DNA of 64,000 bases, taken from the NCBI GenBank assembly GCA_003254925.1, contig QANZ01037024.1, forward strand, positions 120,002 through 184,001, written 5' to 3'. Every line of letters begins with the position of its first letter. Within the stretch, counting starts at the first letter, position 1. This stretch comes from Chamaecrista fasciculata (taxonomy: Eukaryota; Streptophyta; Magnoliopsida; Fabales; Fabaceae). This document shows positions 25,437-36,986 of the stretch, piece after piece. The notes beneath the pieces are model-generated. The model was given only the letters and a program-made list of their open reading frames with translations, had not been told where the DNA came from and did no database searches. The translations under genes and the position numbers were made by a program.

Positions 25437-25723
25437 AACAAATTTTGCAAAAATTACATAATGACCCCAAAAAATTTTCAAAAAATTACAAATAGGTCCC
25501 TGAATACATATTATATAGGGACTAAAATGAAAAATTTAAAATTTTTTTGGGGTCAATATGTAATTTTTGTAAAATTTATTATGGTTAAAATTACAAAATA
25601 GGTCCAAAGGGTACCAAAGTGTTAATGGAGAATACCACAGGGTACCAAAGTGTCAAGTTTCAAACCACAGGGTACCAAAGTGAAACAGGGTCAAACCACA
25701 GGGTACCAAAGTGTAATTTACCC
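25437..25723. repeat. Right end of a MULE-type element
   Basis: Four ACCACAGGGTACCAAAGTG-like motifs lead to a terminal GTGTAATTTACCC. The left end is not seen and may be in the gap. Just after the gap a short inverted repeat (ATTACATAATGACCCCAAAA and its complement at 25540-25563) marks a second palindrome. Confidence 0.6.
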
Positions 25724-26196
25724 TTATATTTAAAATAATTATAAATATATGTTTAAGGTATTTTTGGTCAGAAAATAATAATATGATGATTTTTTTGGCC
25801 CAAAAACAGTAATATGATGTTGAATGGGCTAAAATGTATTGCAAAGTCAGAATATTTGTACTTTTATATTTTTGGTGAGGTTGAAGACAGATCAATTTTC
25901 TATATTGGAGATTTGGCCCAAAAAATTTTCTATATTGAAGAGCCCAACAGGCCCACTAATAAAAAACTGCAGCTTACACTTTAACAGTTCACAAATCACT
26001 GTCCAAAAAAAAAAGGTTCACAAATCAAGTTTTTTATATGCCAAAAAAATAATTTATCTTCAAAATACGACAATAAGGATTTTTTTTAGAAAAAAATTAT
26101 TGGTTTATTTTAAAAAATTCCTGTAACAAAGTAACCTTGTAGATAAATTCCTGTAATAATTTATCTCCACATTCTGAATATAATATATAATAATAA
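25724..26196. other. Intergenic, AT-rich
   Basis: No gene or structured element recognised. Confidence 0.5.
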
Positions 26197-26205
26197 TTTA
26201 TTATA

Positions 26206-26456
26206 GGTAAAAGTGTTGTTGGTACCTCTAACGTTTGGGTCTTTTCAATTATATCCCTAACGCTCAATTATATGCCAAACATTTTATTTTCTAGTCAATT
26301 ATATCCTTAACCTTTCACATTTTTGATCAATTATACCCTTAATGTGGGGGTATAATTGACTCAAATGTGAAACATCGAGAGTATAATTGATAAAAAAGAT
26401 TGGAGGTATAACTAAAAATAACCCCAAATGTTGGAAGTACCAACAGTATTTTTACC
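26206..26456. mobile_element. MULE-type MITE
   Basis: A 251 bp palindrome-like element with GGTAAAAGTGTTGTTGGTAC and GTACCAACAGTATTTTTACC ends. A perfect 9 bp target duplication TTTATTATA lies at 26197-26205 and 26457-26465. Confidence 0.88.
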
Positions 26457-26465
26457 TTTATTATA

Positions 26466-27394
26466 TTTTTTTGTTACACTTTTGGTTTTATGATTAGGCT
26501 GTAAAATTAGTCTCATATCCTTTTGTAAAGATATGAAACCAATTTTATGTCTGACCAAAAGATATAAGACTAAAAGTGCAACAAATAAATATATAGATCT
26601 AAATTAAGACTTGAGCAAAAGATATAAGATCAAAAGTACACTTTCACCAAAAGTAAATGCATTGAATTTATTTTTGTTAAGCGTTTCATATTTTGCAGAA
26701 CTTGATTTTAGTTAATAAAAAATTTAAGTTAGAAGTAAAATCATGGTAATAAATATATTAAATATTGGAAGAAACTTTTAAACAAATAAAACTGGAGAAA
26801 CTTAAGAATATATATTATGTCAGTGTCACTGAAATTATAATATGTGGTGGCTTAGCTTCTTGAGTTCATTTCAGCATCAAGGAACTAGAAAGTAGAATTG
26901 GGTGTTGAGTTTGATAGTAAGAAGTGTGAATGAAGAACACATAACACTAAACGATAAAAAGCTCTTAATTTGAAGAATCTCATCACTCTACGCAAACCCT
27001 AGACAAATCATTTACGCCAAGTTACATACATATCTCTCTCCCTTGTCTCTGTTTTTCTCTTTCAACACCAAATTCATTATAATTTTAAAATTAAATTTAT
27101 AAATTCAATAAACTCCACTCCACTACTACAATCATATTGCAGAGAAAATATTATTATAATATAGTGCGTGAAGAATGAAGATAGTGTATTAATCATTATT
27201 CCATTTCCAATATTGTTTCTACAAAAATGCATGTAAAAAAAAATTATATGAGTCTACTCTGGTGGTTTCTTACTTGGTTCTTTAATTAAGTGGTGAGAAT
27301 TTAAATTTCACCTTTAAGTATGAAAAATATTCTGTGGCCAACCATTTATCTTTAAGTGGAGGACCTGCACTAGTGGAAAGATTAGTAATCTATG
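26466..27394. other. Intergenic, AT-rich
   Basis: Contains a small imperfect palindrome at about 26470-26645 (ACTTTTGGTTTTATG... and its reverse ...AGACTAAAAGTGCAA). No gene seen. Confidence 0.45.
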
Positions 27395-27725
27395 AAGCAT
27401 GGACACGAGACATAACACAGATACAGATACATCGACACGCTAAATTCTTAAAATTACATGACACGACACAATATATATTTATATATATAAATAATTAAAA
27501 ATTCTTAAATTTTAATGAAAACTTTAAAAACTACAATATTTATTCATAATATATGTTCTTTATGTCATTATTTTCTACTGTTTGTTATATTAAAATAAAA
27601 AAAATGATTTCATATTTTGAAACTTATGAATATGTGTCATGTGGGTGTCGTACGTATGTTGGACACGGACACGTGTCTAACACAGTAACACACCCTCAAA
27701 ATAAAGTGTCTATGCTTTATAGTTA
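27395..27725. repeat. MITE-like repeat, CTATGAAGCA family, copy 1
   Basis: Ends TCTATGAAGCATGGACAC and GTGTCTATGCTTTATAG are inverted. The AT-rich middle is shared, in opposite orientation, with the intron insertion at 35612-35950. Confidence 0.6.
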
Positions 27726-27814
27726 GTTACTATTCCCGACAATATGTACTCTTTATTTATAAAAAAAAATGCATGTAAAAAAAGGGTAGAAAAATATTGT
27801 AATAATAACTTTAA

Positions 27815-28357
27815 GGCAAAGCACCATTTCGTACCCCTAACGTTTGCGGTGATTTTCAGTTATGCCCCTAACGTTTCATTTGTGTCAATTGTGCCCCAAT
27901 GTGAAACGTTAGTTTCATCTATGCCCCCACCCTCGTTAGTGTACCGTTTTTCGGAACTTTTGAGCTTCAATCTGTGTTCATTTCAGTTTGTTTTGATAAA
28001 TGAGTTTATGGGTACTCATTTTCGGCTCCTAAGGATCATTTTGCACATGGAAATTTTGAGAAAAATGCTTCATTTTGCTGCATTTCGTTTTGGTCCTTTT
28101 TGGGGCTATTTTGAGCTTAATCTTTGAAATTGATCCAAGGAATCAAATTTGTGATGTCTGAAAATTAAAACCCATATGAAATCTGATAAAAAACGAGCTC
28201 AAATCGTGCGAAAATGGTGTTTTTTTTGTGGATGATTGAAATTGGGGGCATAATTGAAACCAACGTTTTACATTGGGACACAACTGACACAAATGAAACG
28301 TTAGGGGCATAACTGAAAATCACCGCAAACGTTAGGGGCACGAAAGGGTGTTTTGCT
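27815..28357. mobile_element. MULE-type element, CGTACCCCTAACGTTTG family
   Basis: Arms of about 130 bp carry GTACCCCTAACGTTTGCGGT and its complement at the far end. A perfect 9 bp duplication TAACTTTAA lies at 27806-27814 and 28358-28366. The 543 bp element has a unique middle of ~280 bp with no recognisable protein. Confidence 0.88.
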
Positions 28358-28366
28358 TAACTTTAA

Positions 28367-29359
28367 TTTATCAAGTAAAGACTAAAGAGTTAAGAGTAAA
28401 ATATAAATTATTTTTTTTTCTAAAAATTATATTGACTTATAAGAAACCAATATCTTAAAAATTTAACAGTCATTCAAGGAAAATATTCTGTTTTTATTCG
28501 AAAAAACCCGTTAATTTGTTATTAAGAAATTTGTAAAACAAAAACACTAAAAAACAGAACCGACAATTAAATGAGGAGATTCAAAAGGGAAAGTATTGAG
28601 TAGGATGAGGGAGATATATATGGGTAGATTTTTGTAGAACGTCAATTTCATGGACAAAACATACACTTTCCAATGTTTTGTATTTTCCAACTTAAGAATG
28701 CCACATTTTCAATGCTGCGTTCTCTTAAGGTTGAATTTAGATGTTTATCATTAATAAATGACGATATTATAAATTATAAATTATATATAAAAAACCGACA
28801 AAAATTATTATACCAACTTAATTAAATGAAAAATAAACTTCCTAATGCTGCTGGTTATCGCTCGTTATTCTATTTTGAAAATCAAATAAAATATAGAAAG
28901 TTTCATATAAATTTTTTATTTTTTTAATTTATCATACATCACTGGTTAGTCATAGTTTATATTTTATATACTCCACCCTTAAAAAATAGAAAAAATTAAA
29001 CTATACTGAAAATGTAAAGGCAGATATATATATATAAATAATTGCAGATAAGATAAAATCATTTCTATTTCTGTCCACATTTCTCAATATTCATAATAAT
29101 ATTAACATTATCCTTACCAAAAAAAGAAAAAAATAATCTGAACATTTTAACTAAAGCATGTCATAAGGTGCTTCTTGTATTCCCTAAATCTCACAGACTC
29201 ACACAATTAAACCCAAAACATTTCAAATAATAAAATTATATACTAATAATTTCTTAAAATTCTTTTCACCACCTGTCGCACACGAGCTGAAATAAGATTC
29301 CCATATTTCTTTGGAAATTATTGAGGATCTCATTGAAAAAATGAGGTTTTTTCTTGGCT
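28367..29359. other. Upstream region of the pheophytinase gene
   Basis: AT-rich, no gene recognised. Confidence 0.45.
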
Positions 29360-29366
29360 TATAAAG
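29360..29366 (+). promoter_or_regulatory. Candidate TATA box for the pheophytinase gene
   Basis: TATAAAG lies about 440 bp before the start codon. A 5'UTR intron (donor near 29502, acceptor CAG near 29785) would bring the transcript start close to this box. Consensus match only. Confidence 0.35.
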
Positions 29367-29802
29367 GAAGTAGAAGCTTCCAAGTAACCGAAAACACCGC
29401 TCTATAATCTCTGGATCTTGCTTATATCTCCTATTAAATTAATTACATCGAGCTTTCGGGAACTATCAGATTCTCATGCTACTTCTTCTTTCTTTAATTT
29501 AAGGTATTTTTTAGTTAATTTTTTAAATAATTTAAGATCTCTTGATAGTATGTTTGTTTAATCGTTTATGAAAAGATAGCATCTTTAATTTGAAATTTGT
29601 GTTTGAAGGCTGCAGATTGATGTATTCTGAGTTCTGGGCTGCTTTAATTTCTGACCTTTCTTCTTTTAATTTGAATTTTTTCTACGATTACTTGCTTCAC
29701 CTGCTTCTCCTTTACCTATGATGATCTTGAAGAAAACTGTGTTGAATTCCTACTGATTTACTTGCTTTAGCTGTTGAATAATACAGATTTGAGTTTTTGG
29801 GT

Positions 29803-32707
29803 ATGGAAATTCTCTCGTATGGTTCAGCACCATGCTGTTATGTAGTGAACTCAAAGTGGAAATTGGGTGAAAAGAGCTTCAGTTCACGTCAATTAGGGTT
29901 TACCACTATTGGAAATCATGTGATTCATCATCATCATACAAACGTTATTTCTGGATTTGGGTCTTTTAAGTCTCTAAATGTTCTTGAAGGCTCTAAACTA
30001 TGTGACTCCAAGGTTTGTAGTGGGGGCTATGATGGTTATGTGATTGATGGTAAAGAGGATGCAGGAGACATCTCAGATATAGAGGAGCCTGCGACGAAAG
30101 TTCTTATTCCGGGTTTGCCGGATGCATCAAATGGCGAATCTGGTGCTCCTATTGATAGTTGCTTCTGGCAATGGAAGCCAAAACTTAATGTACACTATGA
30201 AAAGGCTGGCTATGAAAATGTGGGATCCCCACATGTGCTCTTTCTTCCTGGTTTTGGTGTTGGCTCTTTCCATTATGAGAAGCAGTTGAATGATTTGGGC
30301 CGTGACTTTAGAGTATGGGCCCTCGATTTTCTCGGTCAAGGGATGTCACTGCCTTTTGAAGATCCAACACCTCAGTCTAAGGAAGGGGATGCATCAAACG
30401 GTAGGAATTTTTCTTGGGGTTTTGGAGATGAAGCTGAACCATGGGCAAAAAAGCTTGTGTACTCTATGGATTTATGGCAGGATCAAGTTCGGTACTTTAT
30501 AGAAGAGGCAAGTGATATGTCCAATTGTACACAGTTATGTTGTTGTATGCATGTTTTGTTTGATAGCAACATATCTTCAGTCATTTCAATTGGTATGGTT
30601 TATTTTGCAAACACTATGCTGAAAATCATACCATGTTTCTTCTGAAAGTTTCTTTCACCACTTCATATATGAAAGATTATTTTTAGATTGCTACTGCAGG
30701 TTGATCAGTCATTAGTATTGATGCTAAAATAGTAGAATTAATCTTTTTATATTGAACTTTCTGGCTAGATTTTAAGCCCATGATTTGTATAATAGTGAAT
30801 TAGGGATTAAATAATGACTTAAGTTGAGGACATGGGATGTTTTGGCTAGTTTTAATGGAAGCTATCTTGGTTACAGAAATTTGGATTTTTAAATGAATCT
30901 TTGAGTGATGAAATGACACGACTTTGAATCTTACAGGTAATTGGTGAACCAGTGTACATTGTGGGCAACTCACTAGGAGGATTTGTCGCTTTATATTTTG
31001 CAGCATGTAATCCTCATCTAGTGAAGGGTGTCACATTGCTCAATGCGACCCCCTTTTGGGGTTTCCTGCCTAATCCTGTAAAAAATCCAGGACTAGCAAA
31101 AATATTTCCGTGGGCTGGGACATTTCCTCTACCTTCAAGAGTAAAGAGGCTTACAGAGTTGGTGTAAGTATCACTTCATTTTACTCATTGCTTCATTTCT
31201 GTGTTTCTCGCATACATGTCTAGAGACATTTTTGAAATCATCTTCTAATTTGGTATTTAGATTTCTTAAAAAAAAATTGCTTAATTCAGTTTCTTTCTCC
31301 ATTAAACTATCTTTGAACTGAAGAATTGTTTCTTTTTCCCTTTAGGTGGGAGAAAATTAGCGACCCAAAAAGCATCGCTGATATTCTTAACCAGGTTTAC
31401 GCGGACCATTCAACAAAGGTAGATAATGTGTTTTCACGTATAGTTGAAACGACAAGGCATCCGGCAGCTGCCGCATCATTTGCTTCAATCATGTTTGCTC
31501 CTCAGGGAGAATTATCCTTCAGTGAGGCACTATCTAGGTACACATTATTACTACATTAATTTTAAACTGCTATAGATGTTCATGAGATAGCACAGAATAA
31601 AAGTTTCCAGGTTGTTTGTGTTATAGATGTCGAACCAACAACTTGCCCATCTGTCTCATGTACGGTAAAGAAGATCCCTGGGTGAAGCCAATTTGGGGAC
31701 TTCAGGTTAAAAGGAAGCTACCGGAAGCTCCCTATTATCAAATCAGTCCTGCTGGTCACTGCCCTCATGATGAAGTTCCCGAGGTACGCAATCCTTCTCT
31801 AATTATAAGAGATTTTTAAGAAATTTTTTGGTAAATCGAAGTCAAACACCCAAACCAATGATAAAGAGACATGTTTACATGTTATGCACACTCTTCAGTA
31901 ATACTCACCTCTGGCTTACTTATATGACATGTTTCCACACTGGTGGCTTCCTTATTTATATGCTGTTCTTGAGTGTTTTAATTTGCAATTTTGGATGTAG
32001 AATCTGGTTTATGGTTTCCATGTAAGTGGGGACACTTTCATTTTTAGATTGGAAGTAGATGATTCAAGAGGTAGAAAGTTACTTAGATCATAGATGTATG
32101 CTGATCATGTGAAACTGAGTAAAAAACATCTATTCTTTTTTAGAAACCTATTTTTTAGTCTTTAAATTTGTCTCAAAATTTTGATTTAGTCCTTAGATAT
32201 TAGAAATACATATTGTGGTCTTTGATTATTTTTTTTTTCTTAAAAAATAAACATCAACTATTTAGTCTACACATTTCAGGGATGAAACAGTTGACGTTTG
32301 TAAAAAAAATAGGAACCAAAAAGTACACTTTCAATATCTAGGGACTAAAATTTAACTTCGAGACAAATTCAGGGACTGCATATAAGTTTTCTCATTCTTT
32401 TTCCTGGTTTTCTATTTTTTTTAAATGAATGTGATTATATTGGCAGGTAATAAACTTCTTACTACGAGGGTGGATAAAAAACCTGGAATCTCAAGGTTCT
32501 GTATCGTTGCCTCTGCTTGAGGACTCAGATTCAGAGAATGCAAAATTTATGAGCATTATTGCTAAGGAGCTGGAATTTGTGAGAGAAGGCTCAAAGAAAT
32601 CAGTGATGGTGAAATATTTTGGTTCTACTTTCACACTATGGGACAAGATCAGATCTTACATCAATTCTAACTTCAAGTTTAGGAATTTGGCAGTCAAATC
32701 TCAGTGA
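29803..32707 (+). CDS. PPH: Pheophytinase, chloroplastic
   Basis: Five exons (29803-30507, 30937-31163, 31346-31537, 31627-31783, 32447-32707) give 513 residues, close to Arabidopsis PPH. The enzyme removes phytol from pheophytin during chlorophyll breakdown in senescing plastids. The N-terminal ~50 residues look like a transit peptide. The alpha/beta-hydrolase fold is clear: FLPGFGVGSFHYEKQL, the nucleophile elbow GNSLGG (Ser ~247), YGKEDPW (Asp ~391) and SPAGHCPHDEVPE (His ~419), the expected catalytic triad. TLLNATPFWGFLPNP and HPAAAASFASIMFAP match the PPH-specific lid and core. I chose ATG 29803 because it gives the MEI-type opening. Intron 1 uses a GC donor (GAG|GCAAGT). Intron 4 contains a small palindromic MITE. 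All junctions keep frame and no key residue is missing. Confidence 0.95.
32140..32395. repeat. MITE-like palindrome in intron 4 of PPH
   Basis: TTTAGTCTTTAAATTTGTCTC near 32155 and its complement GAGACAAATTCAGGGACTG near 32360, together with TTTAGTCCTTAGATATT and AATATCTAGGGACTAAAA, show inverted arms of ~100 bp. It lies well away from both splice sites. Confidence 0.6.
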
Positions 32708-33249
32708 TATATACATGGTGAAATCTGATGATGCTTCAAAACATGCATGTGAAAAAAGATGTATACAGATAGATAATAGTATAATAGGAATCTCTTGTTA
32801 GATATTGTAATTAATTGTTAATATACTTTGTATCAACCATTACACAAGAAAAAAAAAAAAAGAGAAAAGTCTTTCATTCAGTCTGTTTCTTCATCCAGTA
32901 TTTAAGGTTTATTTATTATTATTGTCACGAGAATTTACTACTTCAATATTGACGTATCTTAATCTTTAGACTGTCCCACCCACGAGCTCTCAAGTGCAAA
33001 ACGATGCATTTTGCCAGCAGTGAAATCATGTGGGCTGGGCTCCCTCTTGGATTGAATGAAAACAAACCTATAATAATAAAAAAAAAAGATAAAATTTTAC
33101 TAAACAAAAGATGTTGATGCCTACCTTTTTTTTTTGTTTTTGGCCGAAGATGTTGGTGTCTACCTAATTTATATATTAAACTATTATATATGTTTTTGAT
33201 ATTGTTTTGATTATTTTATATATTTTTATATGATAAACTTATTCAATAA
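32708..33249. other. 3' flank of PPH
   Basis: An A-rich tract at ~32850 follows the stop by 150 bp. No other feature seen. Confidence 0.45.
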
Positions 33250-33736
33250 TGGTTGTTTTCGAAATTACTGCAAGATATAATGGTGGCAATTTGTAAAATT
33301 GTTGCTAAAGATACTAATGATGATTTTGTAAATCACAGCTAAAGATAATAACAATAGTTAATTGTGACAGTTTTGCAAACTATTACTAAAGACTACCAAC
33401 AGTTTGTGAAAACATTACAAAATATAATTTGTTAAAGATAATAGCAACAATTTTGTAAAATTGCTACTAAGGAGATAACTAAACTTTTGCAAACTAAAGA
33501 TAATAGAGATAGATTGCAAAATCGTTATTGAAGATAATAGTAGCAATTTCTACTAAAGACAATAATGATTGTTTGTGAAATTATTGTTAAAGACAATAGT
33601 AAAATTGCCGCTAGACAATAGTGATAATTTGTGAAACCGCTGGTAAAAACAATAATGGCGGTTCAACAAGACTTTTGTAGATACAATAGAGATAGTTTCG
33701 CGAATTGTTGCTAAGAAAAAAAGACACTTTCAGAAA
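33250..33736. repeat. Degenerate short-repeat field, CACTA-subterminal-like (part 1)
   Basis: Dozens of variants of AATAGNGNCNATTTNNNAAATNGNNGCTAAAGA succeed one another, each an imperfect palindrome. This looks like the subterminal repeats of CACTA (En/Spm) transposons, where GCGGTTTNNNAAACCGCCGCTAAAG-type units are common. No CACTA terminus or transposase is seen, so the assignment is tentative. It continues at 34100 beyond a MITE insertion. Confidence 0.45.
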
Positions 33737-34089
33737 AGCAAAAGTACTATTGGTACCCCTAAAATATCCAATCATTTTCAGTTGTACTCTCGAAGTTTTT
33801 TTTGGTCAATTATACTCCAAAGTGGAGTCAGTTTTAGTTATACTTTCAAAAACTTTAGTCAATTATTCTCCCAATATTTTACATTTGAGTTAATTGTACC
33901 CCTAAATTCTCCCCAATTTGGGAGTACAATTGCACATAAAAGAGAAGATTGAGGTATAATTGACTCAAAAAAGTTTTGAGTATAACTGAAACTAACCCCA
34001 TACTTTGGTGTTAAAATTGAACAAATTTTTTTTTGGGGGTACAACTAAAGAGACCGTATACTTTGGAAGTACCAAAAGTACTTTTGTCG
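33737..34089. mobile_element. MULE-type MITE inserted in the repeat field
   Basis: Ends GCAAAAGTACTATTGGTAC and GTACCAAAAGTACTTTTGTC with flanks TTTCAGAAA/TTTCAAAAA (8 of 9 bases). Same family as 13532, 26206 and 27815. It interrupts the short-repeat field and is therefore younger. Confidence 0.75.
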
Positions 34090-34099
34090 TTTCAAAAAT

Positions 34100-34480
34100 T
34101 GTAGGTGGCGATTTTACAAACCACTAGTAAACACAATAACAATTATTTGCCAAAGTGCAGCTAAAGACTAGTGACGATTTTATAAATCGCCACTAGAAAT
34201 AATAACAGTAGTTTGTGAAACTACTACTAAACACAATAGTGATTGTACTGCAAGTTGCTGTTAAAAATAATAGTGACAATTTTCTAAACTATTAAAGTTG
34301 ACATCAGTAGTTTGTAAAATCGTTGTAAAAGCTAATAACACGTGTTTTTATAGAATCGTTACTGAAGATGCTTGTGTAAAATGTCACTAGAAATAGGAGC
34401 GACAATTTGCAAAATCGTTGTTAAAGAAAATAACGACAATGCTACAAAATTATTGTTGAAGACAATAACAACAAATTCAT
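34100..34480. repeat. Degenerate short-repeat field (part 2)
   Basis: Same imperfect palindromic units as 33250-33736, for example TTTTATAAATCGCCACTAGAAATAA and TTTGTGAAACTACTACTAAACA variants. It fades out near 34480. Confidence 0.45.
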
Positions 34481-34759
34481 AAGATAGTGAAACCAATAAA
34501 ATTAATTGTTTATAAATTAAAGAATATACTATTTGATTAAGAAAAATGACATATTTTAATTTTTTAAAAATCAAATTATCAAATTCAACCATATTTTAAA
34601 AAGCGAATAGGAGAATTGGAAGAGATTAATTAAATAATATTTCATTTCTTGGACCATATCATAAATGGAAGATATTTTGAAGTGAGATATTTTGAAAAGT
34701 TGAATATCCCGAAGAAGTTGTTAGTGTCACTTGTTTTATTTGTTATTTCATATATGAAA
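34481..34759. other. Intergenic, AT-rich
   Basis: No gene or element seen. Confidence 0.5.
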
Positions 34760-34880
34760 CTAAGGGCTTTGGGTGCTCTAACGGGCACGTAAATATATAT
34801 ATATAAAATAAATAAGGGACTAAATTATTGATTCAATAAAAAAGAAGGACAAAATAGTAAGTTTCTTCTTATTTTAACTA
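34760..34880 (-). mobile_element. Second Helitron-like 3' terminus
   Basis: Shares about 110 bp with 7684-7805, including the GTGCCCGTTA hairpin (34773-34788) and AAAGCCC. The terminal CTAG has become TTAG. It lies 350 bp upstream of the SMP gene. Confidence 0.45.
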
Positions 34881-35234
34881 CATGTAATATTTTTATCTTA
34901 GTATAAGTGGGAGAACGACCAAAAGACTCCTCCCACATATAATATAGTATAGTAAGAAGCCAAGTGTAAGGTAGTATTGGCATGAGAAATGAGAAGTGGA
35001 CAGGTGTGAGTGTTTAGCAATGCCACCTTCATCCTTTCCTTCTCTCTTTGCCCAACACCTCAAACTTTTTGCATGCCTCCCTCACACACTTCATTCCTAT
35101 ATACTATTCCACTTCATCCTCATTCTCAATCACTCTATACTATACTTATAGTATAATCTCATAATTAATATCATATTCATATCCTCACATCTCCAAATTA
35201 AACACTCCCTTATCCCTATTCCCTAACTTCCAAC
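34881..35234 (+). promoter_or_regulatory. Promoter region of the SMP gene
   Basis: A TGCATG at 35070-35075 is an RY element (CATGCA) on the minus strand, a motif bound by B3 seed regulators such as ABI3 and FUS3. CTATATACTATTCC and ACTATACTTATAG near 35100-35150 are TATA candidates. The seed-type RY site fits an LEA gene. Only consensus matching supports this. Confidence 0.4.
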
Positions 35235-36324
35235 ATGAGTCACAACCACTCCGACGACACTAACGCTGCCGCCGGCCACGTGGAACAGAATGGGCCCACC
35301 ATTGGGTCGGCAGCCATTGACGGAGATCCGATTACCATTGGCGAGGCACTCGAGGCGGTGGCGATATCTGCCGGAGATAAGCCGGTGGATCAGAGTGACG
35401 CCGCCGCTATCACCGCCGCAGAGATTAGAACGACCGGGAAGGACACAGTGGCACCCGGAGGTATTGGCGATACGGCTCAATGTGCCGCGTCTCAGAACAC
35501 GCGCGCCACGCGCCGGGAAGACATGACTGACCTCTCTGATGTTTTAATGGTACCCTATTTATTTAACCTGCTACATTTTTATTTTTATTTTTTTTTAAAT
35601 TTCTCATAAACATGATAATCTATGAAGCATGAACACTTTATTTTGAAGATGTGTCATCGTGTCGGACACGTACTCACACAACAAATATTCATAAATTTTA
35701 GAATATAAAATTAATTTTCATGACTTAATATGACAGATAATAAAAAATAATGACACATATAGTATATATTATGAATAGATATTCTAATTTTTAAAGTTTT
35801 CATCAAAATTTATAAATTTTTAATTATTTATATATAAATATATGCCGTGTAATCTTAATCTTAAGAATTTGACATGTCAGTGTGTCTATATTCATGTTAT
35901 ATCTAGTATCTTTATCAAGTATCTTTATCAGTGTCCAATGCTTCATAGATAATAGATAATAGTGATACATATTGAATGCAGACACTCCTCCAATAGAAAT
36001 TTAAGATTAAGGTAAATTTGATCCTTTATCTTTCTTGAAGTTGTAGATTAAGTCATTATCTTTCCTTTTTATAAATTTATTCTCTTATCTTTCGATTAAG
36101 TTGAAATCAGGTCTTTATTTTTTAACATTAATTTGTTAATTTTTTTTGGGGGTGATTAATGTTTAATTTGTTCTTAATTATAGGATGCAGCGGAGAAACT
36201 GGGAAAGGACAAAGCGGTAACAAAGGAAGATGCGGAAGCCGTGTATGCGGCGGAGATGCTTGCCACTCCCGGCGGGGTGGCGGCGTCTATGGCCACCGCA
36301 GCTCAACTTAACCAACTAAACTGA
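35235..36324 (+). CDS. LEA protein, SMP family (LEA D-34 / group 5)
   Basis: Two exons, 35235-35549 and 36184-36324, encode 151 residues. SMP-type LEA proteins are hydrophilic, mostly disordered proteins that accumulate in maturing seeds and protect against drying. Residues ~31-70 form one SMP repeat (DPITIGEALEAVAISAGDKP, then DQSDAAAITAAEIRTTG). A second starts at ~104 across the intron (DAAEKLGKDKAVTKEDAEAV, AAEMLATPGG), ending AQLNQLN. Family members are often ~180-260 residues with three repeats, so this is a short form. Intron 1 is GTACCC...TTATAG and holds a MITE-like insertion at 35612-35950. An RY motif lies upstream. The coding part is GC-rich relative to its surroundings. Intact as far as can be seen. 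Confidence 0.92.
35612..35950. repeat. MITE-like repeat in the SMP intron, CTATGAAGCA family, copy 2
   Basis: Ends TCTATGAAGCATGAACAC and GTGTCCAATGCTTCATAGA are inverted. The middle matches 27395-27725 in the reverse direction. It makes up about half of the only intron. Confidence 0.65.
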
Positions 36325-36986
36325 CTTAACTAACTAACTAATTAACCAACCTTGTCTGTATACATTATGGAGTGACTTCTCTAGCTACTTCCGCACTTGT
36401 TGTTAAGTAAACAGTGGTTTTCATGGATGTGATGATATGTTATATAATGTTGCTAATTAAGCTTAAATAATTACTTGTTGGCTGTAATTGGGTTGAATTT
36501 TTCAAATGTTGTATCAGTTTAATTTGCAAATGAGAATTCATACCCAAGTTACACTACTGACTTCTGCATGTTAATTATAGCTCATAAATAATGATATATG
36601 TAATGTGTTCAAGATCCATGAGCTCTTCCTTGCTCAATTTTGTGTATTAATTTGGATTGAAGGGCACATTATATTGCTGATGTCCTCCAAATCTATACTC
36701 TTCGGTTCACAATATTACTGTAATTTAATTTGTGGGGTACACACAGACTAAGAAAATGATTAGTTCACCTTAAACTTATAAAAATATAAGATAAAAAGAC
36801 TATATTACTCTTATTTATTCTTTCCTATTTTCAAAACATATTTCTTATTAAGAGAGAAAATGTACGGATAAAATTGTAAAAAAATAATTAATGTTTTATT
36901 GATTATGTAAAACATCAGATATTTTGAAACGTAAAAATTCCCAAAACTATGGTAGATATTTTGAATTGGAGGGAGTAATATTTTAC
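36325..36986. other. 3' flank of the SMP gene
   Basis: Probable 3'UTR and AT-rich spacer. No element recognised. Confidence 0.45.
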